This document shows positions 1-8,225 of a stretch of 64,000 bases of DNA, piece by piece. The stretch is from Hymenobacter jejuensis. GTDB lineage: Bacteria; Bacteroidota; Bacteroidia; Cytophagales; Hymenobacteraceae. Numbering within the stretch: the stretch's first letter is position 1; every line of letters starts with the position of its first letter. The stretch covers positions 3,658,001 through 3,722,000 of the forward strand of contig NZ_CP040896.1 of assembly GCF_006337165.1 (NCBI RefSeq). The letters are read 5' to 3'. The notes under the pieces were generated by a model, which did no database searches, had not been told where the DNA came from, and worked only from the letters and a program-made list of their open reading frames with translations. The position numbers were made by a program, and so were the translations under genes.

Positions 1-439
1 CAACGGGTTCGACCGGCAAGTCGGGCAGCTCGGCCTGCAAGCTGGCTACCAGCCCATCGAGGGCGGCGGCAGAAATATCAACAGGCACATACGTAACCTG
101 CGCCCCGGTTTCGAGCAGGTGCCGCAGCAAGATCTTGGTTTTCAGGCCGTCGCCGGCGCCTAGTTCCAGCAAGAAGAAGGGTTCGTCAGCCTCTTGCGGG
201 CGCAAGGCCTTCCCGATGGCTTCGCAATGTGCCGTGAGCAGGGCAAACTCGGTGCGCGTGGGATAATACTCCGGCAGCGCCATAATCTGCTGAAACAGGC
301 GGCTGCCTGCGTCGTCGTAGAAATACATCGACGACAGCGTTTTGGGCGTACGGCTCAGACCTTGGGCTACGTGTTGGGCCAAAAGTTGCGTGGACGTGGG
401 CGGAAGCAAAGCAGAATCGTGGGCAGTGGAAGTGCGCAT
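1..439 (-). CDS. egtD: L-histidine N-alpha-methyltransferase, partial (3' end outside window)
   Basis: This is the N-terminal part (about 146 residues) of a SAM-dependent methyltransferase of the EgtD/DUF2260 family, which trimethylates histidine to hercynine, the first step of ergothioneine synthesis. The start is the ATG at 439. The protein shows the family opening around residues 35-60 (SSMYFYDDAGSRLFQQI, then LPEYYPTRTE) and the SAM-binding LELGAGDGLKT near residue 95. The downstream part is cut by the window edge. It follows egtB on the same strand after a 59-base gap that holds a palindromic repeat, so the two are probably one transcript. The family call is firm from motifs and neighbour. 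Confidence 0.9.
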   Translation of the reverse strand, partial: MRTSTAHDSALLPPTSTQLLAQHVAQGLSRTPKTLSSMYFYDDAGSRLFQQIMALPEYYPTRTEFALLTAHCEAIGKALRPQEADEPFFLLELGAGDGLKTKILLRHLLETGAQVTYVPVDISAAALDGLVASLQAELPDLPVEPV

Positions 440-473
440 AGGGGGTACAGCAAGCAAAATTGCCTGTTCAGTT

Positions 474-498
474 TATATTTCTGATAATCAAGTAGTTG
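474..498. repeat. Intergenic palindromic element, copy 1
   Basis: The core TGATAATCA matches the consensus exactly. The arms match 3/6 (left) and 4/6 (right) of TAAGTA/TACTTA. It lies directly after the egtB stop codon, inside the egtB-egtD gap. Confidence 0.6.
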
Positions 499-1803
499 CT
501 ATTTGGCCAGCCGAATGCCCGTAAATTGCCAGCGCTTGTCGGCCTGAAAGAAGTTACGGTAGGTAAGCCGGATGTGGCTTTCGGGCGTGGCACAGGAGCC
601 GCCGCGCAGCACCATCTGATTGATCATGAATTTGCCGTTGTATTCGCCCAACGCACCCGCCGCCCGCTCGTAGCCAGGGTAGGGGTGATAAGCCGAATAC
701 GTCCATTCCCAAACGTCGCCGAGCAGCTGGTGGCACTGTGCGGGGTCGGCGTCCGGCGATACGGGCTGTGGGTCGAATAGGCCGCTTTCCACGAAGGTGC
801 CGTTGGCCGCATCAGGGGCAAAGTGACGGGCCGCTATTTCCCATTCCTGTTCGGTGGGCAGGCGGGCACCCACCCAATGCGCGTACGCATCGGCTTCGTA
901 AAAGCTGACGTGCGTGACGGGCGCTGCCGGGTTGACGGGCTGCAACCCCGAGTGCGTAAAGCGGTGCCAGCCGTTGTCTTTCCGCACCCAATACAGCGGC
1001 GCTTCCCAGTGGGCTGCCTGCACCAGATCCCAGCCTTCGCCGAGCCAGTAGCGAAAATCCTGGTAGCCACCCGCTTCGATAAACTCAATGTATTCGGCAT
1101 TGGTAACCAAGCGGTTCTGAAGCGAGAAATCGGCTACGTACACTTCGTGCGGTGCCTGTTCATTGTCAAAGCAGAAGCCTGTGCCTTCGTAGCCGATGCG
1201 GTGCACGCCGCCGGGCACGGCCAGCCATTGCAGGGGCAGAGTGCGAGCCGGCGCCTCTTGCAAAGCCGCCGGCAGCGGTTGGTAGGCCGGAGCCAAAGGA
1301 CTGGTACTCAGGATGTATTTGATGTCCGTTACCAGCAGCTCTTGGTGTTGCTGCTCGTGTTGCAGGCCCAACTCAAACACGGTGCTAAAGGCCGCCGGCA
1401 GCGTGTCGGTAGTAGCCAAAAGCTGTTGCATGTGCTCGTCGACGTGGGCGCGGTACGCATACACATCTTGCAGCGGCGGGCGCGACAGCGTGCCGCGGTC
1501 GGCGCGGTTGACGCGGCTGCCCAGCGAATTGTAGTACGAATTGAACAGGAACGCGTAGTCGGCGTGATACACGCGGTACCCTGGCAGGTATTCGCCCAGC
1601 AAAAAAGTCTCGAAAAACCAAGTGGTGTGCGCCAAATGCCACTTCGGCGGGCTCACGTCGATAATGGGCTGTACCACAGTGTCTTCGGGGAGCAGCGGGC
1701 GGCACAGGATTTCGGTTTGGCGGCGCACTGCCTGGTAGCGTTCCAGCAGAGAGGCAGGCACCCGGACAGAGGCAGTAGCTGGCGTAGGTTGTGAAGTAGA
1801 CAT
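499..1803 (-). CDS. egtB: Ergothioneine biosynthesis sulfoxide synthase EgtB
   Basis: EgtB is a non-haem iron enzyme that joins a thiol donor to hercynine with O2 to give the sulfoxide precursor of ergothioneine. The 434-residue protein has an N-terminal DinB-like helical domain with iron ligands H56 or H59 (WHLAHTTW) and the HX3HXE motif at H149/H153/E155 (HEQQHQE). A C-terminal formylglycine-generating-enzyme-like domain follows (VTHVSFYEADAYAHW, ARLPTEQEWE, GDVWEWT, VLRGGSCATP). The ATG at 1803 is preferred; the frame extends upstream only to a TTG at 1812. It precedes egtD on the same strand. No egtA, egtC or egtE is visible, so the sulfur donor cannot be told from the window. A perfect 15-base palindrome lies 23 bases upstream of the start. 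Confidence 0.93.
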   Translation of the reverse strand: MSTSQPTPATASVRVPASLLERYQAVRRQTEILCRPLLPEDTVVQPIIDVSPPKWHLAHTTWFFETFLLGEYLPGYRVYHADYAFLFNSYYNSLGSRVNRADRGTLSRPPLQDVYAYRAHVDEHMQQLLATTDTLPAAFSTVFELGLQHEQQHQELLVTDIKYILSTSPLAPAYQPLPAALQEAPARTLPLQWLAVPGGVHRIGYEGTGFCFDNEQAPHEVYVADFSLQNRLVTNAEYIEFIEAGGYQDFRYWLGEGWDLVQAAHWEAPLYWVRKDNGWHRFTHSGLQPVNPAAPVTHVSFYEADAYAHWVGARLPTEQEWEIAARHFAPDAANGTFVESGLFDPQPVSPDADPAQCHQLLGDVWEWTYSAYHPYPGYERAAGALGEYNGKFMINQMVLRGGSCATPESHIRLTYRNFFQADKRWQFTGIRLAK

Positions 1804-1825
1804 GGCAAGCAAGGAAAGGACAGTG

Positions 1826-1840
1826 CTGAGGTAACCTCAG
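1826..1840. promoter_or_regulatory. Perfect palindrome upstream of egtB, candidate operator
   Basis: CTGAGGT-A-ACCTCAG is a perfect 7+1+7 palindrome 22 bases before the egtB start. A weak -7-like box (TGCTTTTG on the minus strand, 1881-1874) lies upstream, so the palindrome would fall in the leader. The regulatory role is inferred from symmetry and position only. Confidence 0.35.
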
Positions 1841-2069
1841 AACGTACGTGAAGTTTTGTCCAATAGCTACAAAAGCAAGAGCGGCACGAGCTAAGCTCGA
1901 CCAGTATTTAGCGCAGCACTTGCTTTTTAGTACGTAGAAGGTCGTCAGTAGTAAGTGGTATTTTGTGCAATAGCGAGAATATTTTGGATATTTTTTCAGC
2001 TATTGCCGTTGGGCTGCCCGTTGAAGCAGCACTGTTCGTTCCCGATTCCACCTCCAAAAACACTGGGCT

Positions 2070-2345
2070 ATGATAACAAATGATGTACCCCAACGCGGCG
2101 CTGCTTCGGCTACAAAAGGGCAGAAAAGCAGTCAGAGCGCCGCTTCTGCCCGCAAGAGCACCCGCGGTTTTGCTGCCATGGATCCGGCCCAGCAGAAACG
2201 CATTGCCAGCGAAGGCGGCAAAGCCTCACACGCCAGCGGCCGCGGCCACCGGTTTACTTCGGAAGAGGCGCGTGCTGCCGGCCGTAAAGGCGGCATGTCC
2301 AACCGTACGCGTAACGAACCAAGCAGCCCTGCTGCCCGCTCGTAA
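2070..2345 (+). CDS. KGG-motif general stress protein
   Basis: This small (91 aa), hydrophilic, basic protein belongs to the con-10/GsiB-like stress group, marked by Gly-Gly repeats. GFAAMDPAQQKRIASEGGKA and then FTSEEARAAGRKGG give the two characteristic KGG-type units at about residues 30-50 and 65-85. Such proteins are usually stress- or desiccation-induced; the molecular role is unclear. The N-terminal 28 residues are low-complexity (Ser, Ala, Lys). No Shine-Dalgarno is visible before the ATG. A strong intrinsic terminator follows at 2381, so it is probably a single-gene transcript. Confidence 0.8.
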   Translation: MITNDVPQRGAASATKGQKSSQSAASARKSTRGFAAMDPAQQKRIASEGGKASHASGRGHRFTSEEARAAGRKGGMSNRTRNEPSSPAARS

Positions 2346-2380
2346 TTCGTCCCCTTTCGGCCCGTAAGACCGCCTTCTTA

Positions 2381-2411
2381 AGCCTCTGCGCCCTGCGTAG
2401 AGGCTTTTTTT
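2381..2411 (+). terminator. Intrinsic terminator after the KGG protein gene
   Basis: AGCCTCT (2381-2387) pairs with AGAGGCT (2399-2405) and is followed by a run of T. Confidence 0.85.
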
Positions 2412-2435
2412 ATGTGTTTGATTATAAGGTAATTA
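2411..2435. repeat. Intergenic palindromic element, copy 2
   Basis: Core TGATTATAA (8/9), left arm 4/6, right arm 5/6. It lies just after the terminator and 83 bases before menC. Confidence 0.55.
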
Positions 2436-2517
2436 TCCTGTGCCTGATATAAGCTTTGGTTCGGCGGTAAGTTATTTCGGCGTTACTTATCGGCAGTTTG
2501 CCTGTTAGGATATCCGT

Positions 2518-3588
2518 ATGCTACAACTCCGTTACTCGCAGCGTGTTCTGCGCTTCAATTTTCCGGCCCGTACGTCGCGTGGGGCCCTCACCGAACACGT
2601 TGCGTGGTATCTGCATCTTTTCGACCCGGCCCAACCCGGTCGGGAAGGCATAGGCGAAGCCGCCCCGCTAGCCGGACTTAGCCCCGACTACAAGCCCGGG
2701 TTTGAGGCGCAGCTCCAGAAGTTATGCTCTGATTTTAATAATCTGAATACAAGCGCATTAGAGCCGGAGGAGATAGCCAAGTTCGTAGGTCCCGAATGGC
2801 CTGCGCTGCGGTTCGGACTGGAAACCGCCGCCCTGGACTGGCAACACGGCGCCCGGCGCCACCTCTACGACAACGCATTTAGCCGGGGCGAAGCAGGAGT
2901 GCCCATCAACGGCTTGGTGTGGATGGGCGATGCCGGCTTCATGCGCGAGCAAATTCAAAAGAAGCTGGCCGATGGTTATTCGTGCCTGAAACTCAAAATC
3001 GGGAGCCTCGACTTCGGGACCGAGCTGCGGCTGCTGGCCGAAATCAGAGCCGTGGCGGGTCCGGCCGAACTCACGTTGCGCGTGGATGCCAACGGCGCTT
3101 TTGCCCCCAACGAGGCCTTGTCGAAGCTCGAACGGCTGGCCCAATTCGAGCTGCATTCCATTGAGCAGCCCATTGGGGCCGGCCAAATCGAGCGCATGGC
3201 GGCCGTGTGCCAACGCTCGCCCGTGCCCGTGGCGCTGGATGAAGAACTGATCGGCGTCACCCAGCCCGCGGCCCAAGTAGCGTTGCTTGAGCGCATCAAA
3301 CCGGCCTACATCATCCTGAAACCCACCTTGGTGGGGGGGCTGCAAGCCACCCTCGAATGGGTAGCTACCGCCGAAGCCCTGGACATCGCGTGGTGGCTTA
3401 CGTCGGCGCTGGAGTCGAACATTGGCCTGAACGCAATCAGCCAGCTGGCCGGGCAATACGCACGGCTTGGCTTTGCCCAAGGGCTCGGTACGGGGCAGCT
3501 ATATCACAATAATTTGGCGGCGCCGCTTTACATCGAGGCCGGTCAGCTGTATTATAATCCACAGACGCACTGGGAGTTACCGGGGTGA
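2518..3588 (+). CDS. menC: o-Succinylbenzoate synthase
   Basis: MenC dehydrates SHCHC to o-succinylbenzoate in menaquinone synthesis, in the cytoplasm. The 356-residue protein is an enolase-superfamily member of normal length. Expected active-site residues are all present: K158 and K160 (LKLKIG), metal ligands D190 (RVDANGAF), E216 (SIEQP) and D241 (ALDEEL), and K268 (LKPTLVGG). The later TSALESNIGLNAISQ segment is typical of Bacteroidota MenC. Dipeptide epimerases share the fold and residues, so substrate is assigned by overall resemblance. No other men gene is nearby. Confidence 0.85.
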   Translation: MLQLRYSQRVLRFNFPARTSRGALTEHVAWYLHLFDPAQPGREGIGEAAPLAGLSPDYKPGFEAQLQKLCSDFNNLNTSALEPEEIAKFVGPEWPALRFGLETAALDWQHGARRHLYDNAFSRGEAGVPINGLVWMGDAGFMREQIQKKLADGYSCLKLKIGSLDFGTELRLLAEIRAVAGPAELTLRVDANGAFAPNEALSKLERLAQFELHSIEQPIGAGQIERMAAVCQRSPVPVALDEELIGVTQPAAQVALLERIKPAYIILKPTLVGGLQATLEWVATAEALDIAWWLTSALESNIGLNAISQLAGQYARLGFAQGLGTGQLYHNNLAAPLYIEAGQLYYNPQTHWELPG

Positions 3589-3650
3589 TACAAGGGGCAG
3601 ACAATTAGCGGCTTTTTTTAGTAAATTACCGGACCCGCCTTCCCTTTCTT

Positions 3651-4946
3651 ATGTCCGCCCCGCGCTTGTTTGCCATGCTGGTTTCGGGCCGTACTCGGCC
3701 CCTGTGGACATGCTTTGGCTTGCTCATTTTGCTGTTGTGTATGCCCTTTGTGCCCCTTTCGGCCCAAGATTCGGGGGCGCCTTTTACCATCGTAAATCAG
3801 AAAAAACAGGCCGTCCGGATTCCCTTCGAATTGCAGCGCAACCTCATTGTGGTGAGTGCTAAGCTCAATGGCAAAGGGCCGTACAACTTTCTGCTTGATA
3901 CGGGGGTGGGCATTTCGCTCATCACCGACCCATCGCTTCGGCAGACGCTGAACCTGCCCATCGGCAACCGCTTTCAAGTGGCCGGTGCGGGTGAGGAAAA
4001 TGCCATTCAGGCCTTCCAGAGCGACGGCGTGCGCGTGGAACTGCCCGGGGTAGTAGCGCCGGCGCTCTCCTTTTTGGTGTTGTCGGAAGACGTGCTCAAC
4101 CTGTCGGGCTACGTGGGCGTGCCCATTCACGGCATTCTGGGCTATGATATATTCCGCAGCTTTGTGGTCGAGGTGCGGCCCGTTGAGCTGGTGCTTCGGT
4201 TTCACGACCCCTATATGTTTCGGCAACCGCAGGGCCGCAGCTGGACTACTATACCGTTACAGCTGCAAGGCAACAAAGCCTACATCACAACGGAAGTGGT
4301 TGTGAATGACCAACTTGCGTTGCCCTTGAAATTGGTGTTGGATACGGGTGCGGGACATGCTTTGTCGCTGGAAGTCGGCTCCGACCCGCGCCTACAATTG
4401 CCGCCCATCCGCCTGCGCTCGCAGCTCGGCCGCGGCCTGAGCGGGTACATCAACGGTTTTCTGGGGCGCGTGACGGCCCTGCAGATCGGCAAATACCGCC
4501 TCAAATCGCTGCTTACGTCCTTCCCCGACGCCGACAACGTGCAGCAGCGCGTCGATATTCCGCGCAACGGCAACGTGGGTTTCGAGCTGTTGAAGCGCTT
4601 CAACATGATCATCGACTACCCGCACGCGCAGTTGATGTTGCGGCCCAATGGCCTGTACCGCGACCCGTTTGAGCACGACATGAGCGGCTTCGACCTGATG
4701 GCGACTGGCCCCGATTTGCGCCGCTACATCATCATGAAAGTGCAGCCCGATTCACCCGCCTCGGCGGCCAACCTGCACCCCAACGATGAGATTGTTTCCA
4801 TTAACCTGCAACCGGCATCCAGCATGAGCCTGACCCAGATCAGCCGCCTGCTGCACTCCGCCGATGGCCGCCTGCTGCTCCTGATTGTGCGACGCAGCGA
4901 TGGGCACATGTACACGACGGCTCTGCAGCTAAAACGCCAGATCTGA
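3651..4946 (+). CDS. Secreted retropepsin-like aspartyl protease with PDZ domain
   Basis: The 431-residue protein begins with a basic N-terminus and a hydrophobic signal segment (TCFGLLILLLCMPFVPLSAQ), so it is exported. It carries two retropepsin-like halves, each with a DTG motif: LLDTGVGISLI near residue 84 and VLDTGAGHALSL near 231. A C-terminal PDZ domain covers about residues 360-425 (VQPDSPASAANLHPNDEIVSIN). Two DTG halves in one chain would allow an intramolecular active site like pepsin; single-domain relatives must dimerise. The substrate is unknown. It stands 62 bases after menC and 90 before an acyltransferase gene on the same strand. Confidence 0.82.
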   Translation: MSAPRLFAMLVSGRTRPLWTCFGLLILLLCMPFVPLSAQDSGAPFTIVNQKKQAVRIPFELQRNLIVVSAKLNGKGPYNFLLDTGVGISLITDPSLRQTLNLPIGNRFQVAGAGEENAIQAFQSDGVRVELPGVVAPALSFLVLSEDVLNLSGYVGVPIHGILGYDIFRSFVVEVRPVELVLRFHDPYMFRQPQGRSWTTIPLQLQGNKAYITTEVVVNDQLALPLKLVLDTGAGHALSLEVGSDPRLQLPPIRLRSQLGRGLSGYINGFLGRVTALQIGKYRLKSLLTSFPDADNVQQRVDIPRNGNVGFELLKRFNMIIDYPHAQLMLRPNGLYRDPFEHDMSGFDLMATGPDLRRYIIMKVQPDSPASAANLHPNDEIVSINLQPASSMSLTQISRLLHSADGRLLLLIVRRSDGHMYTTALQLKRQI

Positions 4947-5036
4947 GTAAATCACCGCCGCACGAAAGGCTTGCAAAATCCTTACATTTAAAAACTTCGC
5001 TGTTTTTTCCTCCCACCCGTCCTTTTCCGCCGCCCA

Positions 5037-6200
5037 ATGCCCACGGCTCCTTCGCCCGCGCTGCCGCCTGCCATTCGCGATAACCAGCACATCTACAGCG
5101 ATTATTTCGACGAAGAGTTTGCCCGCAGCCTCGACGAAAATATTCTGCAGATGCTGGATCGGATCTGGTTTCGCTCCAAGCTGGTGGGCTTCGAGGATTT
5201 TCCGCAGCGCAACAACCCCGAGCGGCCACTCATTTTCGCCAGCAACCATTCGGGCATGGCTTTCCCCTGGGACGCTATGGTGGCGCTCGCCCACCTGATG
5301 CGCTGCCTGCCCAAGCCCAGCGACCTGCCGCGCCCGTTGTCGGCGCCCATGCTGTCGCAATCGGTGCTGATGAACCCCTTCTTAGTCAAGAACTTCTGGA
5401 AGAAGTGTGGATGCGTAGATGCCACCACGCTCAACTTCGAAACGATGATGTACTACACCGACCACAACCTGATGCTGTATCCGGAGGGCGTGCCCGGCAT
5501 TGGCAAAGGGTTCAATCGCAAGTACCAGTTGCAGCGTCTGGCCACCAGCATGATCCGGCTGGGCATTCAGCACCGCACCGACATCGTGCCGTTTTATACC
5601 ATCAACGGCGAGTATCTCAATCCCTTCGCGTATAGCTGGCGCTGGCTCAACGACAAGACCAAGAAAATCGGGATTCCGTTTTTGCCGCTGGGCCCTATTG
5701 TGCTGCTGGTTTTGTTGCAGCCCTGGTGCTTTTACATGGCCTATCCGGCCAAGCTCACCTTTGTGCTCGGTTCGCGCATCAAGCCCTACGAACTCACCGA
5801 CAAGCCCCACGACCAGATTACCCGCGAAGAGTACGAAACCTTGTCGGAACAAGTGCGCCAGCGCATGCAAACCGAAATGGACGCCGCCGTGAAAGCCCAC
5901 GGCCGATCGCCGTACCGCTTGGGGGAAATGTGGCAGCGCATCAAGCAAAACTGGCGCTATTTCCCGTTTTTCCTGCCTTTTGCGTGGCCAGCCATGTTTG
6001 CCGAGTTCGAGCGATTATACGTCCGTGAAGGCCGCCGCGACTTCCAGATGGATCTGACCCGGCCGGGCGCGTGGCTCCGCATGATTTGGCGCAACCCCCA
6101 CACCCTGTACTTCTTCATTCCCGTATTAGGTTGGATTCCTATTGCCTTGCGAGGGTACAAAGGCAACACGCTTCGCAAGTCACCACCTCAACAGCCGTAA
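5037..6200 (+). CDS. Glycerol/lysophospholipid acyltransferase family protein
   Basis: This LPLAT-superfamily protein (387 aa) probably moves an acyl chain onto a glycerol or lysophospholipid acceptor at the inner membrane. The catalytic block reads FASNHSGMAFPWDAM near residues 64-78, with wider His-Asp spacing than the classical HX4D, as in the MGAT/DGAT-like branch. The second block is LYPEGVPGIGKGF (about 149-161), the PEG motif. A hydrophobic stretch (LGPIVLLVLLQPWCFYMAY) lies around 220-240, and a C-terminal hydrophobic segment suggests membrane contact. The acceptor cannot be predicted. Confidence 0.78.
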   Translation: MPTAPSPALPPAIRDNQHIYSDYFDEEFARSLDENILQMLDRIWFRSKLVGFEDFPQRNNPERPLIFASNHSGMAFPWDAMVALAHLMRCLPKPSDLPRPLSAPMLSQSVLMNPFLVKNFWKKCGCVDATTLNFETMMYYTDHNLMLYPEGVPGIGKGFNRKYQLQRLATSMIRLGIQHRTDIVPFYTINGEYLNPFAYSWRWLNDKTKKIGIPFLPLGPIVLLVLLQPWCFYMAYPAKLTFVLGSRIKPYELTDKPHDQITREEYETLSEQVRQRMQTEMDAAVKAHGRSPYRLGEMWQRIKQNWRYFPFFLPFAWPAMFAEFERLYVREGRRDFQMDLTRPGAWLRMIWRNPHTLYFFIPVLGWIPIALRGYKGNTLRKSPPQQP

Positions 6201-6250
6201 GCCGGAGGTATAGGAATAGATATGAGTTATAAAGTTTAACAAATTTTTCA

Positions 6251-6275
6251 TAACTATTTGTAATTCAAATAATTA
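6251..6275. repeat. Intergenic palindromic element, divergent copy 3
   Basis: Both arms match 5/6 (TAACTA and TAATTA) but the core TGTAATTCA is diverged. It lies between the acyltransferase and esterase genes in an AT-rich gap. Confidence 0.4.
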
Positions 6276-6338
6276 TGAAAATACCCGACCTGCCATCCAC
6301 TTGCTGAATTCTACGCTCAGCGTCCCAATTCCCACCCG

Positions 6339-7301
6339 ATGCCCTCCACCCAACATTCCGTACTCAAGCAGTTTGTCACGGCCGCTACGGGCCCTCTGGC
6401 GCGCAGGCGGCCCCGTCTTCCCGCCATGCGCCTGGCGCTGGAAATGAGCACTCTTTTTCAATTTATGCCTTGGGGCGTGCACTTGGAAGATGTTGATGTA
6501 GAAGGTATTACATCCGAATGGATTCGGCCCGAAGCTGCCGATGCCCGTCGCGTATTGCTGTATCTGCACGGTGGTGGCTACGTAATGGGCTCGTTGAACA
6601 CGCACCGGGCCCTAATCGGCTCGTTAGCAAAGCGTTGCGGGCTTACTGCCCTCGCCATCGACTACCGAAAAGCACCCGAGTATCCTTTCCCGGCTGCTTT
6701 ACAAGATGCCCTCACAGCCTACCGGTGGCTGTTGCGCGAAGGCTACCGCGCGCAAGACATCGTCGTGGCCGGCGACTCCGCCGGGGGCGGCTTGGCGTTG
6801 GCGCTTGCCATTGCCCTGCGCGATGCCGACGATCCTTGCCCGGCCGCGGTCGTTGGGTTGTCGCCCTGGACCGACCTTGTACTGCCCCATAGCGCGCTTC
6901 AGCACTTGGCCCACGAAGAAGCCCAGCTTCTCGAGGCATTGGAAATCCGCAGTTGGGGACCGCTTTACGCCGGCGATACCCCGCTGACGCATCCGCTTAT
7001 TTCGCCGGTTCACGCCTCCCTGCACGATTTGCCCCCGCTGCTCATTCAGCTTTCCGATGCCGAAGTGCTGTGCGCCGATGGCCTTTCTTTCGTGCAAAAA
7101 GCCCAAGCGGCTGGCGTAGATGCTACGCTGCAAGTTTTTCCGGGGCTGGTGCATTGGTGGCATCTGTTCTGGCGCGTTGTGCCCGAAGCCAGCGAGGCAC
7201 TCAACCAAGTTGCCGGGTTTGTGAAGGAAATCTGGGCGGCTCAGAGCCGGTCTGAAAAAGCAGTGCCACGGCCGCGGCGACGGGCGGTGCTGGCCGCCTA
7301 A
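6339..7301 (+). CDS. Alpha/beta hydrolase of the hormone-sensitive-lipase family
   Basis: This 320-residue esterase-type enzyme has the HSL family signature. The oxyanion-hole motif HGGGYVMG is near residue 76. The nucleophile elbow is GDSAGGGLAL near 145, with Ser as nucleophile. A probable acid Asp lies in LSDAEVL (about 239) and the His in PGLVHWWHLF (about 269). No signal peptide is seen, so it is likely cytoplasmic. The natural substrate is unknown. The last 20 residues are basic and low-complexity. It is probably transcribed alone. Confidence 0.85.
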   Translation: MPSTQHSVLKQFVTAATGPLARRRPRLPAMRLALEMSTLFQFMPWGVHLEDVDVEGITSEWIRPEAADARRVLLYLHGGGYVMGSLNTHRALIGSLAKRCGLTALAIDYRKAPEYPFPAALQDALTAYRWLLREGYRAQDIVVAGDSAGGGLALALAIALRDADDPCPAAVVGLSPWTDLVLPHSALQHLAHEEAQLLEALEIRSWGPLYAGDTPLTHPLISPVHASLHDLPPLLIQLSDAEVLCADGLSFVQKAQAAGVDATLQVFPGLVHWWHLFWRVVPEASEALNQVAGFVKEIWAAQSRSEKAVPRPRRRAVLAA

Positions 7302-7568
7302 GATGAATGCAGGAACTGCAAAAAATAGCGACCGATGTAAGCAGAAACACAACTATTTCCTAGCTTCAAATGCCCTATAATCAGCTTATTATGGCCTTGA
7401 AATATGACAAGTGGCCACCCGCCGAAAAAATTGTTTCTGCATAGTCTGCTATATAGTTATGATTTTGTAGGTTTGCGATAAGTAGTCGGCTTGCATACTA
7501 TTTTTCGGGCGCTGGCAGACTTGTCGCATTGTTTTTATTCCCACCAACCCTTTTAATCATTCAGCCTC

Positions 7569-8105
7569 ATGGAAGATCTATTCAAAAAGTTCATCAACGC
7601 CGGCGTCGGTTTCGTGTCGCTGACCACTGATCGTGTGCAAACCACCATCGACGCCCTCGTGAAGGAAAGCAAGCTGTCGGAGCAGGAGGGAAAGAAGATC
7701 ATGGATGATCTGAAGAAAAACACCGACACCAAGCGCAAAGAGCTCGAAAAGCAAATCAACGGCATTGCCTCGCGCGTGATGAAAAGCATGGGCGTAGCCA
7801 CCAACGCCGACGTGGAAGAGCTGAAACGCACCGTGAAAGGCAGCGGCTCGAAGTCTGCAAGTTCTTCAGCCTCAAGTGCTTCCAAAAGCGGCGCTAGCAA
7901 GTCAGGCGGCAGCAAATCGGCCACTGCCACGGCCGCTGGCGCGGCCAGCAAAGCAGCCGGCGCTACCAAGAAAGCCGCAACCAAAACCAGCGCTGCTGCC
8001 AGCACGGCCCAAAAATCGGCGGCCGGCAAAGCTGGCGCTGCCAAAACCAACTCCAAACAGTCCACTTCGGCTGCCGACAATGGCAGCGCCGACTCGGCTT
8101 CGTAA
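7569..8105 (+). CDS. Phasin-like protein with Ala/Lys/Ser-rich tail
   Basis: The 178-residue protein has an N-terminal helical, coiled-coil-prone half (residues 1-95: MEDLFKKFINAGVGFVSLTTD, then heptad-like Lys/Glu-rich helices) that resembles the PhaF/PhaI-type phasin group. From about residue 96 the sequence is almost only Ala, Ser, Lys, Gly and Thr, like the histone-H1-like tail of PhaF. Family members coat polyhydroxyalkanoate granules or act as small chaperone-like helpers; no PHA synthase is in this window, so the granule role is only inferred. A perfect hairpin terminator follows. Confidence 0.65.
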   Translation: MEDLFKKFINAGVGFVSLTTDRVQTTIDALVKESKLSEQEGKKIMDDLKKNTDTKRKELEKQINGIASRVMKSMGVATNADVEELKRTVKGSGSKSASSSASSASKSGASKSGGSKSATATAAGAASKAAGATKKAATKTSAAASTAQKSAAGKAGAAKTNSKQSTSAADNGSADSAS

Positions 8106-8132
8106 GCCGGCCGCGTTTTGCGTCTGATACCT

Positions 8133-8176
8133 GAGAAAAGCCAGTGCCGCCCTCGAAGCGGATGCTGGCTTTTCTC
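8133..8176 (+). terminator. Hairpin terminator after the phasin-like gene
   Basis: GAGAAAAGCCAG (8133-8144) pairs perfectly with CTGGCTTTTCTC (8165-8176). The T tract is part of the stem. Confidence 0.75.
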
Positions 8177-8225
8177 TTATCCCTGTATTTTGCAGTTCCT
8201 TCCCACTTAGCCAGTTGCCGCACGC

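Noticed and set aside
823-1794. Plus-strand frame of 323 codons opposite egtB
   Set aside because: It is the antisense shadow of a well-recognised gene and has the Arg/Val/His-rich make-up of such frames.
1908-2093. Minus-strand frame of 61 codons between egtB and the KGG gene
   Set aside because: It overlaps the KGG gene start, has no family resemblance and codes for an odd composition; no supporting signal was found.
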